64,000 bases of DNA from Rutstroemia sp. NJR-2017a BVV2 (GCA_002946415.1 NJPS01000001.1:18982-82981), one strand, 5' to 3'; counted from the first letter of the stretch, positions 10,507 through 22,420 are shown. The notes: generated by a model not told the origin, from the sequence alone. A program made the numbers and translations.

Positions 10507-10805
10507 GATTTTTAGTTGGATGTCATTGCACTGGCCAAGCGACTCGCATCGCTCAGTAAGTGTCTGTCTGTTGGCGAATCACATAGTAGGACTAGCATTC
10601 TATCTCAAAATTCCGTTCTTTATTAGCGTCCAATAAAAGAGGAATATTGATCGCTGGTATCCTGATTTGCCTACCCAGTGATAAGCCTGCTTCAGTGTTG
10701 CCTGTGATCTTCATCAGATCTCATTATTCTACTTCTATGTGTGTGTGTACATGTTTCTAATGTAATACTGACGTGTTAGTCATTAGTTATAGAACTGCAG
10801 GATAA

Positions 10806-12988
10806 TTACAGTCCATTCATCTTAGCCAAAGATACCGCAGGAAGCTCCGCCATATGCAACTTCGCCTTCCCAAATGGCACCAATCGCACCACAAAAGGAT
10901 CTCCAACCACAACTGGCACACTAGGTGGTAAATCCGGCGTATCTCCAACTATCGCCCACTCTATCTTGCTAGCTGCAGCATTGATCCATATGTCTTCCTC
11001 CTCGCCACTGGAGTGGAAGACGAGCTGAGAAGGATCAATGGCAATGGACCAAAAATTTAGGTCGTTGGGCGTGATAACGTGGTCCATAGAACGAGGATCA
11101 GTGGTGGTGTCCGGAAGAGGCGTACGGTCTGTCCAGTTGAGCGGTGCAGTTGAAGTGATTGTGTATGGTGTGGAGAGGGCGTACAAGAGAGCACCGTAGT
11201 AGATTACAACGGTATTATTGGGTTTAGAGACGACGCGGATAGAGGTTGAAAGGTTGATTGTCAGACATGTGATTCCCTTATGAATTAGTGTGCTGAAGAT
11301 AGAGTTAGAGTCTGTCGTGAGTGACTTTCCGCCTGAGAGGGATGAACCGAAGGATATGGTAGAGTTTGAAGATGCCCAGGCGGGAATTCGAATCGAGAGC
11401 GTGAAGGAACCCGTGCTAGTGACGGTGTAGGGTAGGATGTTAGATGATGGATACAATGTCTCGGATGTGATAGAGACAGAGGCGCCGTTGATTTGGATCT
11501 TGACTGTGGATGGAACAAGGATCATGTTTAAGATTTCAGACTTCCCTACTGTCACCCAAGACGAAATCAAGGCTTTTGGAAGCGCTTGACCATGATTTAC
11601 AGTGCAACAGGGCTATGTGCTATCAACGAATGCTTTCGGAAATTGAGTAAGAAAAGACAAGACTTACGAAGTTTGGTTCTAACCCATAGACATTTCCATA
11701 AGAGACAACATTATAATACGGAATGGCTGTCAAATTCCGACTCCAGGGCTGGTTCGTCTGCGTCACGTATTGATGACTCCACCAATCTTCTGAAATTCCG
11801 GCAGGAAGCGCATTGAACAAGGCGAGTTCGGCATGATCTGCAAACGAGTTGTCGCCCAATAAGCGATACAAGTATGACATGGAAAATATCATTTCAACTG
11901 CCATACATAGTTCGGAGCCACGGCGCGTACTCTGGCCTCCAAGGTATTCATCCGCAATAATCGTACCAGAGTCTGCTCCATGGTACTTTGTTGTCAGACT
12001 TACAGCAAGTCTAGTTTGCGTGAGGAGACTGGCATCGTATGTCATCCTGTACTGTTGGGCCATATATCGAAGTCCTAGATTTCTCAGCCCTGTCACCTTA
12101 TTACAATAATATAAGGGAACCAACCTTGAGCGAGATTTACACCGTGCATGAAACTCGAAGTTTTGTCACCCTTCACAAGAGGTACCTTTGGAAATGTCTC
12201 TTCAACGAAGAACCTCGTCCAATCCTTCTTTGCTGCAACAGCTCCAGACCACATCAACTCCATCGTCTCCCAAATCAGCGCCTCTTGTCCCTGAGGATAT
12301 TCTGCAAGAAGCCATTGCAGTGATGTTGACAATTCATGAGCTCTAGTTGTCCCAAAACCGTAGGGATCAAAGTCGTCGCCAGGTTGCTGGATAAAGCCGG
12401 TGTAATTATTCTTCAGCATCTCATTTGCCAAGCCCACGAACCGTAGCATTGCAGTCACGATCTTCTCTGTTTGCGCTGGATCCGCAATTGCATGGTTCTA
12501 CACAGAATGAGAGGATGAATTTTCAGAAGCCTAGCGAGCTCACTCACCATCATTCCTTGTAGCAACAAACACCGGGCCCAAATCCCCCTTGTCGCCTTCG
12601 TCATCTCTGGACCCAACCACCCATCACTTGCCTGATGTTCCAACACATAATTCAGAAAATAATTCGCCTGCCAGATCAATCTCTCGTCGCGCAACGTATA
12701 AGCAAGCGGAACAATTCCATTATACCAATATGGCGCCGCCTCGTGCAGCTCGCTGTACTCATACGCGCCGCCAAGCCACAGGCTGTCGTTTACGTACCTG
12801 TAAAAGTCAAACAAATGCCCTGCGAGTCCATTGGCTTGCAATTCAAGCTGCGATTTCATCCACCCTTCCGGCTTGATGGAACCGATGGGTAGCAGGTCGT
12901 ATTTGTATAGTGCGAGACTCAGGTTGCTACTTGATACCTCCATGGCGAGAAACGATAAGAACAGGAATCTCAATATATGGGAATACAT
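10806..12988 (-). CDS. GH127-like (DUF1680) beta-L-arabinofuranosidase family protein, secreted
   Basis: Exons on the minus strand: 12988-12548, 12497-12125, 12089-11668 and 11612-10806. They total 2,043 nt and close in frame at 680 aa. The ATG at 12988 starts a signal peptide (MYSHILRFLFLSFLAMEVSSS); an upstream TTG was not used. The N-terminal half has the alpha-barrel blocks typical of the family: GSIKPEGWMKSQL, LWLGGAYEYSE and APYWYNGIVPLAY. The putative metal-site residues are conserved as Glu331-x-Cys333 (RRGSELC) and Cys414-Cys415 (CCTVNHGQ). In the bacterial enzyme HypBA1, the equivalent Glu/Cys/Cys-Cys set binds zinc and one Cys is the nucleophile. The C-terminal part is beta-rich. 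Intron 2 is short (35 nt) with donor GTTGGT; introns 1 and 3 are 50 and 55 nt. Expected role: releasing terminal arabinofuranose from plant glycans outside the cell. Exact substrate is not deducible. Confidence 0.88.
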
Positions 12989-12998
12989 TTTCAAAATT

Positions 12999-14276
12999 TC
13001 AATTGAATTTTGGCCGTGGGCTTTGTCTTAGCTAACGCTGCAATATTTTGGGGAAATGGTAGACTTAACACTTGCAAGCGGCCTGACGTCCGGCGGCTCT
13101 CCCGAACGACATGATGCTAACGGTTAAAAATACCCCCCACATTCCCCCTATCGCACCGATCTATTGAGAATCGGGGTTATCTTCGGCGTTTAAACTTACC
13201 ACCTAGGGGTAAGATGGAGGCGGGGTAAATTTGTTGTCTCGTCGACGACGCTAGCACTGCTGAGACTTGAGTGAATGCTCCATTTTTTCTACTAAGTGAG
13301 AGGCTCTGTACGATGAATCTGACGCTGCTGTATGGTCGGCATCGGCTGCTTCTACGAATCAATCAGGTTAGTGGACACACAATGTGAGTTTTGAGGATGA
13401 GCTATGCTGACCTTAAGTGTCGAATTTACATAATATAAGAATAAAATTACTTGCGGTGGATCACAACGTTCAAGATAGACGGGCCGACGCTGAGTGACTG
13501 CTATCGTGAGTAATCCTACTTTTACATCTACAGGATTTAGAGAAAATGACGGTCAAGATACAGAGTCGGAGATGAGGCCGATAGCTACTCCGCAGCGTTT
13601 TTGTTCGCGTACAGGACCTTACTGTTAGGTTCAGGGTCATTGCAGGAGCCTTGTAGGTGTTCTGGGCCTGGGGGTGCGGGGTGCGGGGTGCGGGGTAACG
13701 ACCCCCGACAGTGGGAGTTGGCTTCGACACCTGCCCAGGTCCACACCGGAGAATCTCTATACCAAAATCACTTACTCAAGAATAACGTGAAATCCGAAAA
13801 ACACACTATCCATGGAGTTACTACTATTTGTTTGTACCGTAGGTAGGTAAGCCTTGGTGATATACGAATTCATCACAATATGATTAGTTTCAAGATGACA
13901 AGACATCAATGGTCTGCTGTGTAACCTTCTACAAGTAGAGTTGCAGCATTAAGAGACACCTCTTATGATGAAGTCCTATGGTGAAGATTCGAAATGATTG
14001 CATTTTGACTTGATTTAAAGATCTTCAGTGAACAAAAAAGTCAGCTTTTGCCTGGCGAGCGATTATGGCGTCATCTCCACCTCGAATAAACAAGGGAAAG
14101 TAAAACTTTCCACTTTCTACTTCTGCTTTGCAGGACCTATGACAGAAGGTGTTCTTTATGTCTAATAGAAGATGTTCCAGGGGCAAGACAACGCAAGCAT
14201 CACATTTCAGATTCTAGCTTGAATTCATTCTGATAATTATATTCACATTATAGTTCAACGTTACAAGACTTTAGCC
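12999..14276. promoter_or_regulatory. GH127 upstream region and GH27 3' flank
   Basis: This 1.28-kb gap holds the promoter of the GH127-like gene (right to left) and the 3' flank of the alpha-galactosidase gene. No convincing gene is seen. CreA-type boxes (SYGGRG or its complement) occur near 13,134 (CCCCAC), at about 13,218 (GCGGGG) and three times at 13,676-13,695. The short open frames here have no recognisable content. Confidence 0.45.
13674..13695. repeat. Three tandem GTGCGGG units with CreA-like boxes
   Basis: The 7-bp unit GTGCGGG is repeated three times in perfect tandem. Each copy contains GCGGGG, which fits the CreA carbon-repressor consensus SYGGRG. It lies about 690 bp upstream of the GH127-like start. 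Binding is an inference from the motif only. Confidence 0.55.
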
Positions 14277-15666
14277 TCATGCAGAAGATAGCCTCAATAC
14301 TTTCGTCTGAGCCACACTGACGTTTTTCAGCGTTATGCTGTCAGTGACTACACCTAATTCCTTCCCAGCCCATACGTCCCTCACCCAATATATAAATGGC
14401 GACTTCGTTTTCAGCACAGGTACCTTGCTCCAGGGGATTAAGATATCAGTCGTCACATTTCCGTAGTTCAATGCCAAAATAACATAACCTTTCGTCAGGG
14501 GCCCAGCCCAAATTTGGGTGTTACCTTCAACACTCAACTCTGGAACATACGAAATAGCTGTTCCAAGATCGTCCTGGTTGATGGCAATAATTTCTTCGTT
14601 GAGCAGAATGTCAAGGGATGTCTGATTCATCTTGGTAATATCCGCACCAATAATTAAGGGGCTCTTCAGGGCAGCCCAGAAGCTCTGATGTGTTTGCTCT
14701 TGAAACTCGTTCATTGATCCGGTACCAATCTCCAACATATCCATATCAGCTAATCAATCATCAGCAATTAGAAACTGAAGCCATTACTTCATGTTACGTA
14801 CCCCATGAACCGGGACTTTGGAAACCGGAGATTTCGCGCATCTTGTTGATCATCGTCAAGACACTGACGCCAGCATAGCCAGTATTTAGGCAGTATGCTG
14901 TCTTGCAAACGCCACTGTTGTCTGTTTCAAAGGAGGCGTGTATATCACCAGACATACGATACGACTCACTTATCTGGTCGGCCCAGAACCAAGGAAATTC
15001 TTGTCCCCATTGGCAAAGCGAGAAGAGAATCTCGGCTCCAGTACTCAGTAATGCGGATTTCATTGTTGCGAATCGTTCTCGTGGTGAAATTGTGCCTGCA
15101 TGAAAGCCGCCACAGTTGTCATACTTGAGATAATCAATACCCCAATCAGCATAGGTCTGCGCATCCAGTTCTTCGTTCCCGTAGCTACCTGGATAGAATC
15201 CGCAGTCGTAAATTCCAGCGTCACTGGGTGAATTTAGAATTTTGACTGAATGGCTTATATGAAGGATATGCTAACCTGTAGAGACCGATTTTCAAGCCCA
15301 AGTTATGTATGAACTTTGAGATGCTTATAGCGCCGTCCGGGAATTTAGTTGCATTGAACTGCTGACGGCCATTTGAGTCCCGAGTCATCGCTTGCCAGCC
15401 TTCGTCGAGCACAACATAGTTGTATCCAGCTTTGGCCAAGCCATCGGACACCAACGCTTGTGCTGACTTCTCGATTATACTCTGGTTGAAATTGGTCTTC
15501 AAGGTATTCCAAGTATTCCACCCTGATTAGTAGAACATTAGTATCAAAGCATTCGAAGTATTTTTGAGAGTTCCTCACCCATTTGTGGTTTAGCGCCCAA
15601 TGATTCCTTGCCAAGGCATGGAGAGACGGCCACGATCACGGCGACAAGTACTTGAGTGAATAACAT
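14277..15666 (-). CDS. Alpha-galactosidase, GH27, secreted
   Basis: Exons on the minus strand: 15666-15579, 15522-15276, 15223-14802 and 14749-14277. They total 1,230 nt, closing in frame at 409 aa. The ATG at 15666 begins a signal peptide (LFTQVLVAVIVAVSPCLG). GH27 blocks follow in order: MGWNTWN (29-35), YVVLDEGWQA, DAGIYDCGFYPGSYG (113-127), YLKYDNC with the expected nucleophile Asp147, LCQWG (181-185), and RMSGDI with the expected acid/base Asp205. WADMDMLEIG and INQDDLG follow, then a beta-sandwich C-terminus. Introns are 56, 52 and 52 nt with GT-AG ends. The enzyme hydrolyses terminal alpha-1,6-galactose from galactomannan and raffinose-type sugars outside the cell. The length is normal for a GH27 enzyme lacking extra domains. 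It is divergent from the fasciclin gene, with 291 bp between the start codons. Confidence 0.93.
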
Positions 15667-15957
15667 GATACTAAGAGATCGAAGACTAAAGATTGCTTTG
15701 TGTACTCCTATTGAGTGATGTGAAAGTTTATCTAAGTCCGCACATCTGCATCTCAAAGTTTGTCGATCTGACTAGTTGACGTCGGGCGAATAACCGGAGC
15801 ATAACTCCGCGTCTAGTGACGCCTCACTTCCAAGGGTCTGATCAGGGATTGTAAAGATCTGGATGAGACGACAGAAATTTAACATCCTGCTCTGAGAGTG
15901 GTGCTCGACATCTACATCAACTTTGCCAGCACAGGAATATTCTATACACCTCTCAAC
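15667..15957. promoter_or_regulatory. Shared divergent promoter (GH27 and fasciclin genes)
   Basis: The 291-bp space between two opposite start codons must hold both promoters. It contains CGGAG-CATAA-CTCCG at 15,795-15,809, a perfect inverted repeat of the form CGG-N9-CCG such as Zn2Cys6 regulators bind. A GACGTC palindrome lies at about 15,778. Co-regulation of the two genes is an inference. Confidence 0.5.
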
Positions 15958-16704
15958 ATGAAGCTCTCCAATGTCTTGTCAATTACAACAGTAGTAGCAA
16001 GTGCTTTTTGTATCAACACAAGTCGTCAACCGTTATCGTACGCCTCAGTTCCCAACGACACTTACGTTGCAACGAAACCCGCGGGAGTAACCACACTGCT
16101 AGATTTCGTCAAGTCAAGGGAAGAACTTTCGGTTTTGGCTAGCCTCCTAAGTCAACTTGGCGGTGAGTGGGAAAATAATGTGTTGAGATCCGTTTCTGAC
16201 ACGCTATACAGGCTTTACTGAAGCATTTGACACTGCCCCGGGGTGGAAATACACCTTCTTCGCCCCCTCCAACACTGCTTTTAGCAACACTGGAACTTAT
16301 TTCTCGACCTACTTGGCCACCCCCAACGGTAAATTCTGGCTCGGGAACATCTTGCAACATCACTATGTTCCAAATGGTCAACTAAAAACGAGCGACTTCA
16401 ACGTATCCTACACGCGCATTCAGACTGGAAGTTACCTCTATGTCGGGACCCAGCTTTTAGGCTCGGAATTGATGCTGAACAACGTGTCAAAGGTGACGAC
16501 GGGTAATCTACCTGTGACGAGTGTAAGAGAGTTTTGAATTTTGGTACAAATAAGAAATAATTACTGATTGAATTCAAGGGGATCGTCCACATCGTGGACC
16601 ACATTTTGGATCCGTCTGCTCAGGTATTTGAGGCTGACGTGGCAAAGACACCGCAGAGTTTCATCCCTGGTAGTTGTTCAAATCCGGCCTTGCCATATTG
16701 CTAG
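15958..16704 (+). CDS. Fasciclin (FAS1) domain secreted protein
   Basis: Exons 15958-16162, 16212-16522 and 16579-16704 total 642 nt and give 213 aa. The ATG at 15958 opens a signal peptide (MKLSNVLSITTVVASAFC). A single FAS1 domain spans about residues 44-185: TTLLDFV near 45-51, the H1-type block YTFFAPSNTAF (82-92), a LGNILQHHYVP segment, and the H2-type block GIVHIVDHIL (173-182). Both introns have GT-AG ends (49 and 56 nt). FAS1 proteins are cell-surface or wall-associated adhesion modules. No GPI signal is evident at the short Cys-containing C-terminus (LPYC). It is divergently transcribed from the alpha-galactosidase, so the two may respond to the same signal. Confidence 0.85.
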
Positions 16705-17552
16705 ACCGTGTGGTTTATGAGCGGATAAGACGTCAGCACATGATGAGATTAATTTCCACAAAAATGGAGAAATACTCTAGGAAGAAGTGCTCTTCACTCA
16801 TTTTGTTTCAACAATTAAGGTCTTGTGGCCTTTTTGTACTGTGTCAACGTGATGCTGAGTTTTATAATTGGGTACATAACACCTCGTATTCTGGACCCCA
16901 CATCCCACACCTGCAGCGGTTCTACCATGGGGTCGATTCTTTACCTTTCGCAGACCAATTCATAGTCTGACTAGATGTTTTCAAATGCTGGTGCACGCCT
17001 GCTTCTGCCGAGGACAATTGATAACAATTTTCGCAATCGCTGAAAGTGTATCATAGCTTAAAGTCTTGATTCTATTTCTAAATTCTAATATTGCAACTCT
17101 GCAGATGTCCTCCATCTCCGCACATGGAATCTGGCCATGTCTGACGAACGAGATTCTCACATGCCTCACCGCCTGGCAGAAAACTCTGCACTTAAGCCAG
17201 CTGCTGAACCCAAAGTGGTTCGGCACTTTAGTATTTCAAGTAATAGAATTCAGTTCGCTACACCTGGTGCCATCCCTTCTTATTCCGAAGTTTATATTTT
17301 CTCAGGAGGGCGCAGCGTGCTACACAGCTGCGCAATCTGTAATTCATAGTCCAGCTAGGATTCAGACCAGTTGGGTACATTTTGTGCGACGATCGAACAA
17401 CTGAAAGAGTTATCGTAGATGGATGAGGTCATCGATTTCTGTTTAGACTTTGGATTCTTGAATTCCATCATCAACTTCTGAACTGCGAGCTGCCAACAGT
17501 CTACCTGCATGTACTTTGTACCAGTATCCTCTGACATACTATAACTGCAAAC
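16705..17552. other. Intergenic stretch, nothing firm
   Basis: Between the fasciclin stop and the regulator start there are overlapping short open frames on the plus strand (about 17,066-17,404). One reads SSNRIQF and PSYSEVYIFSGG, faintly like a sugar-binding domain tail, but it has no supporting start, length or second motif. I leave it unassigned. Confidence 0.35.
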
Positions 17553-20420
17553 ATGGAAGGAGACCTGAGTACATCCCTTGATGAATTTGTCGGCAAACGC
17601 GCGGTATGATGAACAACTTATACATTATGGCGGTTCTAACGTTTCTGTTGTAGTGTGAATCTTGTAGGACGAAAAAAATCCGATGCGATAGGTCGGTGCC
17701 ATGCTTGAATTGTAGAACGAACAAAATCAGTAAGTTTGATGATTGACAGGTAATCAGAGTTGATGGTTCCTGTTAAGCTCTGTTTCCGGGCAAGCATTGC
17801 CGTCAAGTTTGAAATCCATTACATCTCTGTCTTTCGCGGTAGAACCTAACAAGCCAAGCTTGCAGAGTAGTGGCACCTGTACAGAAGGCCCAGAGACAGA
17901 GAGTTCACATATCTGAAGAGTAGTATGTTTCCCGAACTACCCTTGAGTCTCAGGCCTTTAACCCTTGGCAGTGAGAAGAAGATAGACGGTCTCGAACATC
18001 GTCTCGCCAGCATCGAGACTGTCCTCGTCAATCTTGCTTCGAAACTGGAGGGTATCAATGTACACACAGTCTCCAATGAGCGGATCAATCAGGCAGAATC
18101 ATCGTCGAGTCGACTCACTGGAAGCTCCTCTGTCCGGGAGAGTGGGGTGGTAACACCTGTCCCTTTTGAGGGCGCGACTGGGATCAACAGGCAGTCAGAC
18201 TATGTACGACAGTTGCTTGTTCAGGTGGTTCGTCAGACACCGTCAGTGGGCCAAAACACAGAAATTAAAGCAGCGTTGAAAGCGCTCGAAGAGCTGGTTA
18301 CCCCGCATAACCACGACAACGTTTCTGCAACATCGGCTATGCAGCCATTGATCGATCGCTCACTTGCAGGAATCGATACTGCAAAGTTAGAGCAGCCTCC
18401 TTGGAGTGTGGTGAGAGTTGCTATAGACAAAGCCATAAGTTGGTAATAATTTACAGAGGGACCTTCAAACCTGCTAACATTTATAGAACACCCGACTATG
18501 ATCTTCGCTGCTCTCTTCTCTATCTTAAAAATGAAGAATCTCTATGAGGTCATCGAAGATTCTTATTTCAATCCGGCCACATGTGGCGCTCCACGTCGTC
18601 TTCTTGCATATGGAGTATTATTCAACATCTTTACAGAATTTTCATCAGCGCCCTGGAGTGGCACTAACACGACGAGTTTGACTAAGTGCGTATAACTCCT
18701 TTTGACCATAAACTATCTTATGACAACAGCGTTGACCGTTCCCAGATATGCTTCTTTGAGTATGGCTTCTACCGCAATCCATCAATCATACATTCCCTAA
18801 TCCCGAATACTTATAGCTAGGTCACATTTGGAGATTGCCATAAGCCAGCTTGATATGCTTATACCAGCTAGCTATGAGAACATTATGGCTTTGGGCGTAG
18901 GTACAGCTTGCGCAATTGAGATGTGCAAACCGTCACTTGCTTGGGTATTGATTTCTCACGCCGCTGAGCTGTGCCAGAATCTAGGCTATCATCGTTTCGG
19001 AACTATGAAGAACGACACCGAAGAGGAACAAAGATCCAAGATGCATCTTTTCTGGATGATATATATGTTTGATAAGCAGCTGTCTCTGCGCTTAGGTCGA
19101 GCGAGTCTGATCCAAGATTGGGATGTGTCATTGCCCCTTCTTGCTGTGAGAGATGCATCACGTAACAGCTTCGAAGAAAGCGACATGCTGTCATACTGGG
19201 TCAAAGTTGCTAAGGTTCAAGGGCAGATTTATGAGAACCTGTTCAGTGCAACTGCGTTCCTCAAGACATCAACTGAGCGACACCAGACAGCCATCACTCT
19301 CGTTAGTGCGATGGAACAAGCTTGGCATGAACGAGGTTACGCAAGCGTTATGAACTTCACAAATTTATTAAGTCCAAACGAGACGGAGCCGCCTTCCAAG
19401 CGCAAGCGAGCTTCACACAAAAATTGTCAAGATGCTCTAAAGCCGGATACCTATATTCGAGGTCAGTTTGCTTCATCTCTCAACAGATAGATTAGACTTA
19501 ATTTTCTAGGCTACTTTGATCGCGTAGAGGATGTCTTCTTCCATGCAGATGTTGTAGTGCATTACTCAATCTGCGCACTTATACAACGAGCAACGAGTCC
19601 AGACAATAAATTCAGTAAAGAATGTCTCGAATATTCTCGGGCAGCACTTGTAGCGCATATGAGATGTAATGCCCAATTCAACACCAAAGGAAATACAGAG
19701 TTGTGGTCGGGATACATTCATTGGTCAATTCTTCAGGTATGTAAGGCACGGAAGCACCCTAAAAGTTACCCGAATATGTTCACCTATGTTAAAACAATGA
19801 TAGGCTCCACTCACTCCGTAAGGCGTCTCTCGAAATATGCTATAAGTTTAGTATTAACTTTTTTCAGTTTCATTGTCTTATTTTGCAACCTAGTCCAAGA
19901 GGCCGATTGCACAGATTTGAAGTCTCTCACAGACTTCGTTACCAGTCTCGAATCTTGTCGAACCGTCTCCGAGGGCGCAGAAAAGCTCTACAAGATGTGC
20001 CTTCTCTTCCTGAAAGTCGCTAGACTCTACATCCAAGCGACAGGCCAAGAGATCGAGAAGAGTCATGTACAATCCTTCTCATATTCAGAACAGAGCAGCT
20101 TCGACGCGACAGCAGATGGTAGTTCGATGAATTCCAGTACAATGTCACTATTCGACCCGTATCTGAGCGCTCTTGGCCTAGTGTCTAATTCGGCATGGCC
20201 AATGGCTAATTATGCACCAGTTTCATCATCCCAAGGACAGGATCAATATGCATCAATTAACAATGCGCAAGAGTTTGATGCTACAGGCATAAGCTATAGA
20301 AGCTTGAGTACAAGCCAAAACTCAGTACAAGACTGGTTCTCGGGCTCGCGATACTTAATCAACTTTTTAGATTCAAGCAACGATATACAAATGCCTGATA
20401 TAAATAATACAGACTTCTAG
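17553..20420 (+). CDS. Zn2Cys6 fungal-specific transcription factor
   Basis: Ten exons: 17553-17603, 17654-17729, 17859-17922, 17972-18438, 18487-18685, 18746-18759, 18817-19461, 19510-19736, 19804-19817 and 19868-20420. They total 2,310 nt and 769 aa with every phase closing. The zinc cluster is Cys18-x2-Cys21-x6-Cys28-x5-Cys34-x2-Cys37-x6-Cys44. A basic linker (KAQRQRVHISE) and a heptad-like helix (KKIDGLEHRLASIETVL, about 66-82) follow. The middle is the fungal transcription factor domain, including AWVLISHAAELCQNLGYH and the FWMIYMFDKQLSLRLGR block (369-385). The C-terminus is Ser/Asn/Gln-rich and acidic, as in activation regions. Two exons are only 14 nt; each restores a conserved stretch (KYASL; APLTPFIVLF). 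The intron before exon 3 ends in AAG, and using the next CAG would lose Cys44 and hit a stop. Target genes are unknown; the PDR transporter 3 kb downstream is a candidate. Confidence 0.85.
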
Positions 20421-20955
20421 TAAATAATATATAGATACATTATTATATACTGAATCAATTCAAACTATTCAAACTTTATATATTTATTTATTATTAGAAA
20501 TATCCGGGCTAGTTGCTTCTGCTCAGCCCGCTTGAACAAAAGTTCGACGTAAGGTTCCAGTGGTCTACTTTCCTTGCTCAGCACACATAGTTTACCTTTT
20601 GGCAATGTTATGAAGTATGTCACAGGCTCTATATCTTCCTGAACGATTTAACGTTCGCTGCGCTGACGCCTTCCGGAAAAGTGCGGTAGAAATTAGCAAA
20701 GACATGACGAAGCTCAAGTAGGGCAAAGTGTGAGCTTATGCAGGCTAAATATCATATCAGTTGATATTTGTTCGTTAGACTTCGATTCGGGGCACCACCG
20801 TACTACATATGGGGATACGAAATGCTGGTTGAATTGAGCCTGATTCTCTTCTAACTAAGTGGAAGCTCTAAGCTCCTTATATAGCTCATCTCTCCTAATA
20901 CGAAGCGCTCTCCCTTAGTCAGAGTGTTGGAATCATGAATTAGTGATTCCGTTGT
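20421..20955. other. 3' flank of the transcription factor gene
   Basis: The first 90 bases are AT-rich and probably hold the 3' untranslated region. The rest shows no recognisable gene, though the far end may include the eroded C-terminus of the P450 relic. Confidence 0.35.
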
Positions 20956-20959
20956 ACGG

Positions 20960-22420
20960 GATGGATTCACTTTCATGCGACAATATTCTTAGACCATATA
21001 TACAAAAGGCGAAGACTTGCCTCGGGTGCCTCCACCAAACGGGTAGTAGCTATATAGCATATCTTTAGAAGGGTTATCCCATCTTGCAGGAATAAGCCTT
21101 TCTAGATCCGTCCATGTTTCGGGTTGCGATGCATTGTACAAGCCTAGATACCAACGATTGTGCGTTGTAGAATGTGATACCCGTATAGCTCGGTCCCTCC
21201 ATCAGGGAAAACACGAGAAAGGCCCTAACCAATAATAGCTCTCAGGCAGAGGCTTTCTCTAATGACGTTGTTGAGTAGCCTCAATATCCGCAGATACTCA
21301 TCAACTAACCCTTCCAGGAGGACTGAGACTTCTTGAATAACCGCTTTTTCAATATCCCACTAGCAAGCTACCATCCACACAGCGAAGGTGGCTGTAAGTG
21401 CGGTGGTTTGTGTATTTGTGACGATATACAATGTAGCCTCACGTTCTAATTGAGTAGCACTCCTACTACCATCTTCAGCGGCAGTGTACACGTTCATCAA
21501 AAACGTAGGTTTGACGTTATTTGGTTCTCCTTTCAACTGTCTCCAATATCCTATTTGCAAGGTAGTATTAGTGAATTTTCCGATTGTTCTGAGCGATCCG
21601 TGTGTTTTGTAGATAAACTTACTTATAACTGATCCTCCTGAGTACTTTTTTATCCAAATGACTGAGCGTTGAACCTTCTTCGAATTTCGAAGAGCCAAAA
21701 GGTAATACAATATATATATCAGAAGAAGAAATTAGGCCCCAAGAATACCTCGCACAGGAGCCTCCTCAAGGTCTCTTATATACTAATGTTTCTATGATGT
21801 TCATTAACATGAGATAATATTGTAGAGGGATAGGCAAGTATTCAGAAAGTGTGAGAATATGACGGGATTCCCAGATTTGCCTTCTTATTCGAGCAAACAA
21901 ACCTTCCCTCTTCACAATAGATTGGATACCTATAAGAGGTTCCTACTTTCTATAGTTTGGATAGAATCAATCAAGTCTTTTACTTAAATATCTGTATATT
22001 GAGGTATACTATGAAGGTAAACCACTTATATATATTGTTGTACTCCCTTCGTCTTGATATCCTTTGCTATTCACGTGATAGCTACTTCTTGGCAATATAT
22101 AGATCCTAATTTAGATATATTTTTCTGAAAAATTGTAGGCAACCAATTTACAGAAGGCAGAATATATATGGGAATCGACTATAGTAAATAGATCCTGTTC
22201 CTTTTTCGCGCCAATTAGGGAACTGTACTAGTTAGACTTCAAAAACGGACTGGCAACCCTTGTAGATAGTTTGAACAGTAGTTTGAACAGCGGATATCTC
22301 AACGATTGAGACCTTATAAGAAGATATGCGAACGATAGGGCCTATTTTGTCCTGGATTAGTATATAGTAAAAGTCCGTGACGCTATAATTTACCATAGTG
22401 TTCGTGAAAGGCATATATGT
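20960..22420 (-). pseudogene. Cytochrome P450, decayed
   Basis: Read on the minus strand, P450 landmarks appear in the right order. GPIVRISSYKVSI at about 22,300-22,350 matches the N-terminal YGPIVRISPxEVS block. EATLYIVTNTQTTALTATF at about 21,380-21,440 matches the I-helix (A/G)GxET/QTT. YNASQPETWTDLERLIPARW lies near 21,080-21,160. YYPFGGGTR at about 21,021-21,050 is the start of the haem-binding loop, with the Cys region after it degraded but an ELRI-like helix still hinted. Frames change between the blocks and stops intervene, so no full enzyme is possible. The substrate cannot be told. It lies between an intact regulator and an intact efflux pump. Confidence 0.7.

Noticed and set aside
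11285..12892. Plus- and minus-strand small frames across the GH127-like gene
   Set aside because: Overlap the resolved exons in other frames and show no motif.
16674..16970. 98-codon frame overlapping the fasciclin 3' end
   Set aside because: It starts in another frame within the last fasciclin exon, has no motif and no plausible splice link.
17066..17404. Possible sugar-binding domain relic
   Set aside because: Only a weak resemblance in one short peptide (SSNRIQF...SEVYIF); no second supporting motif.
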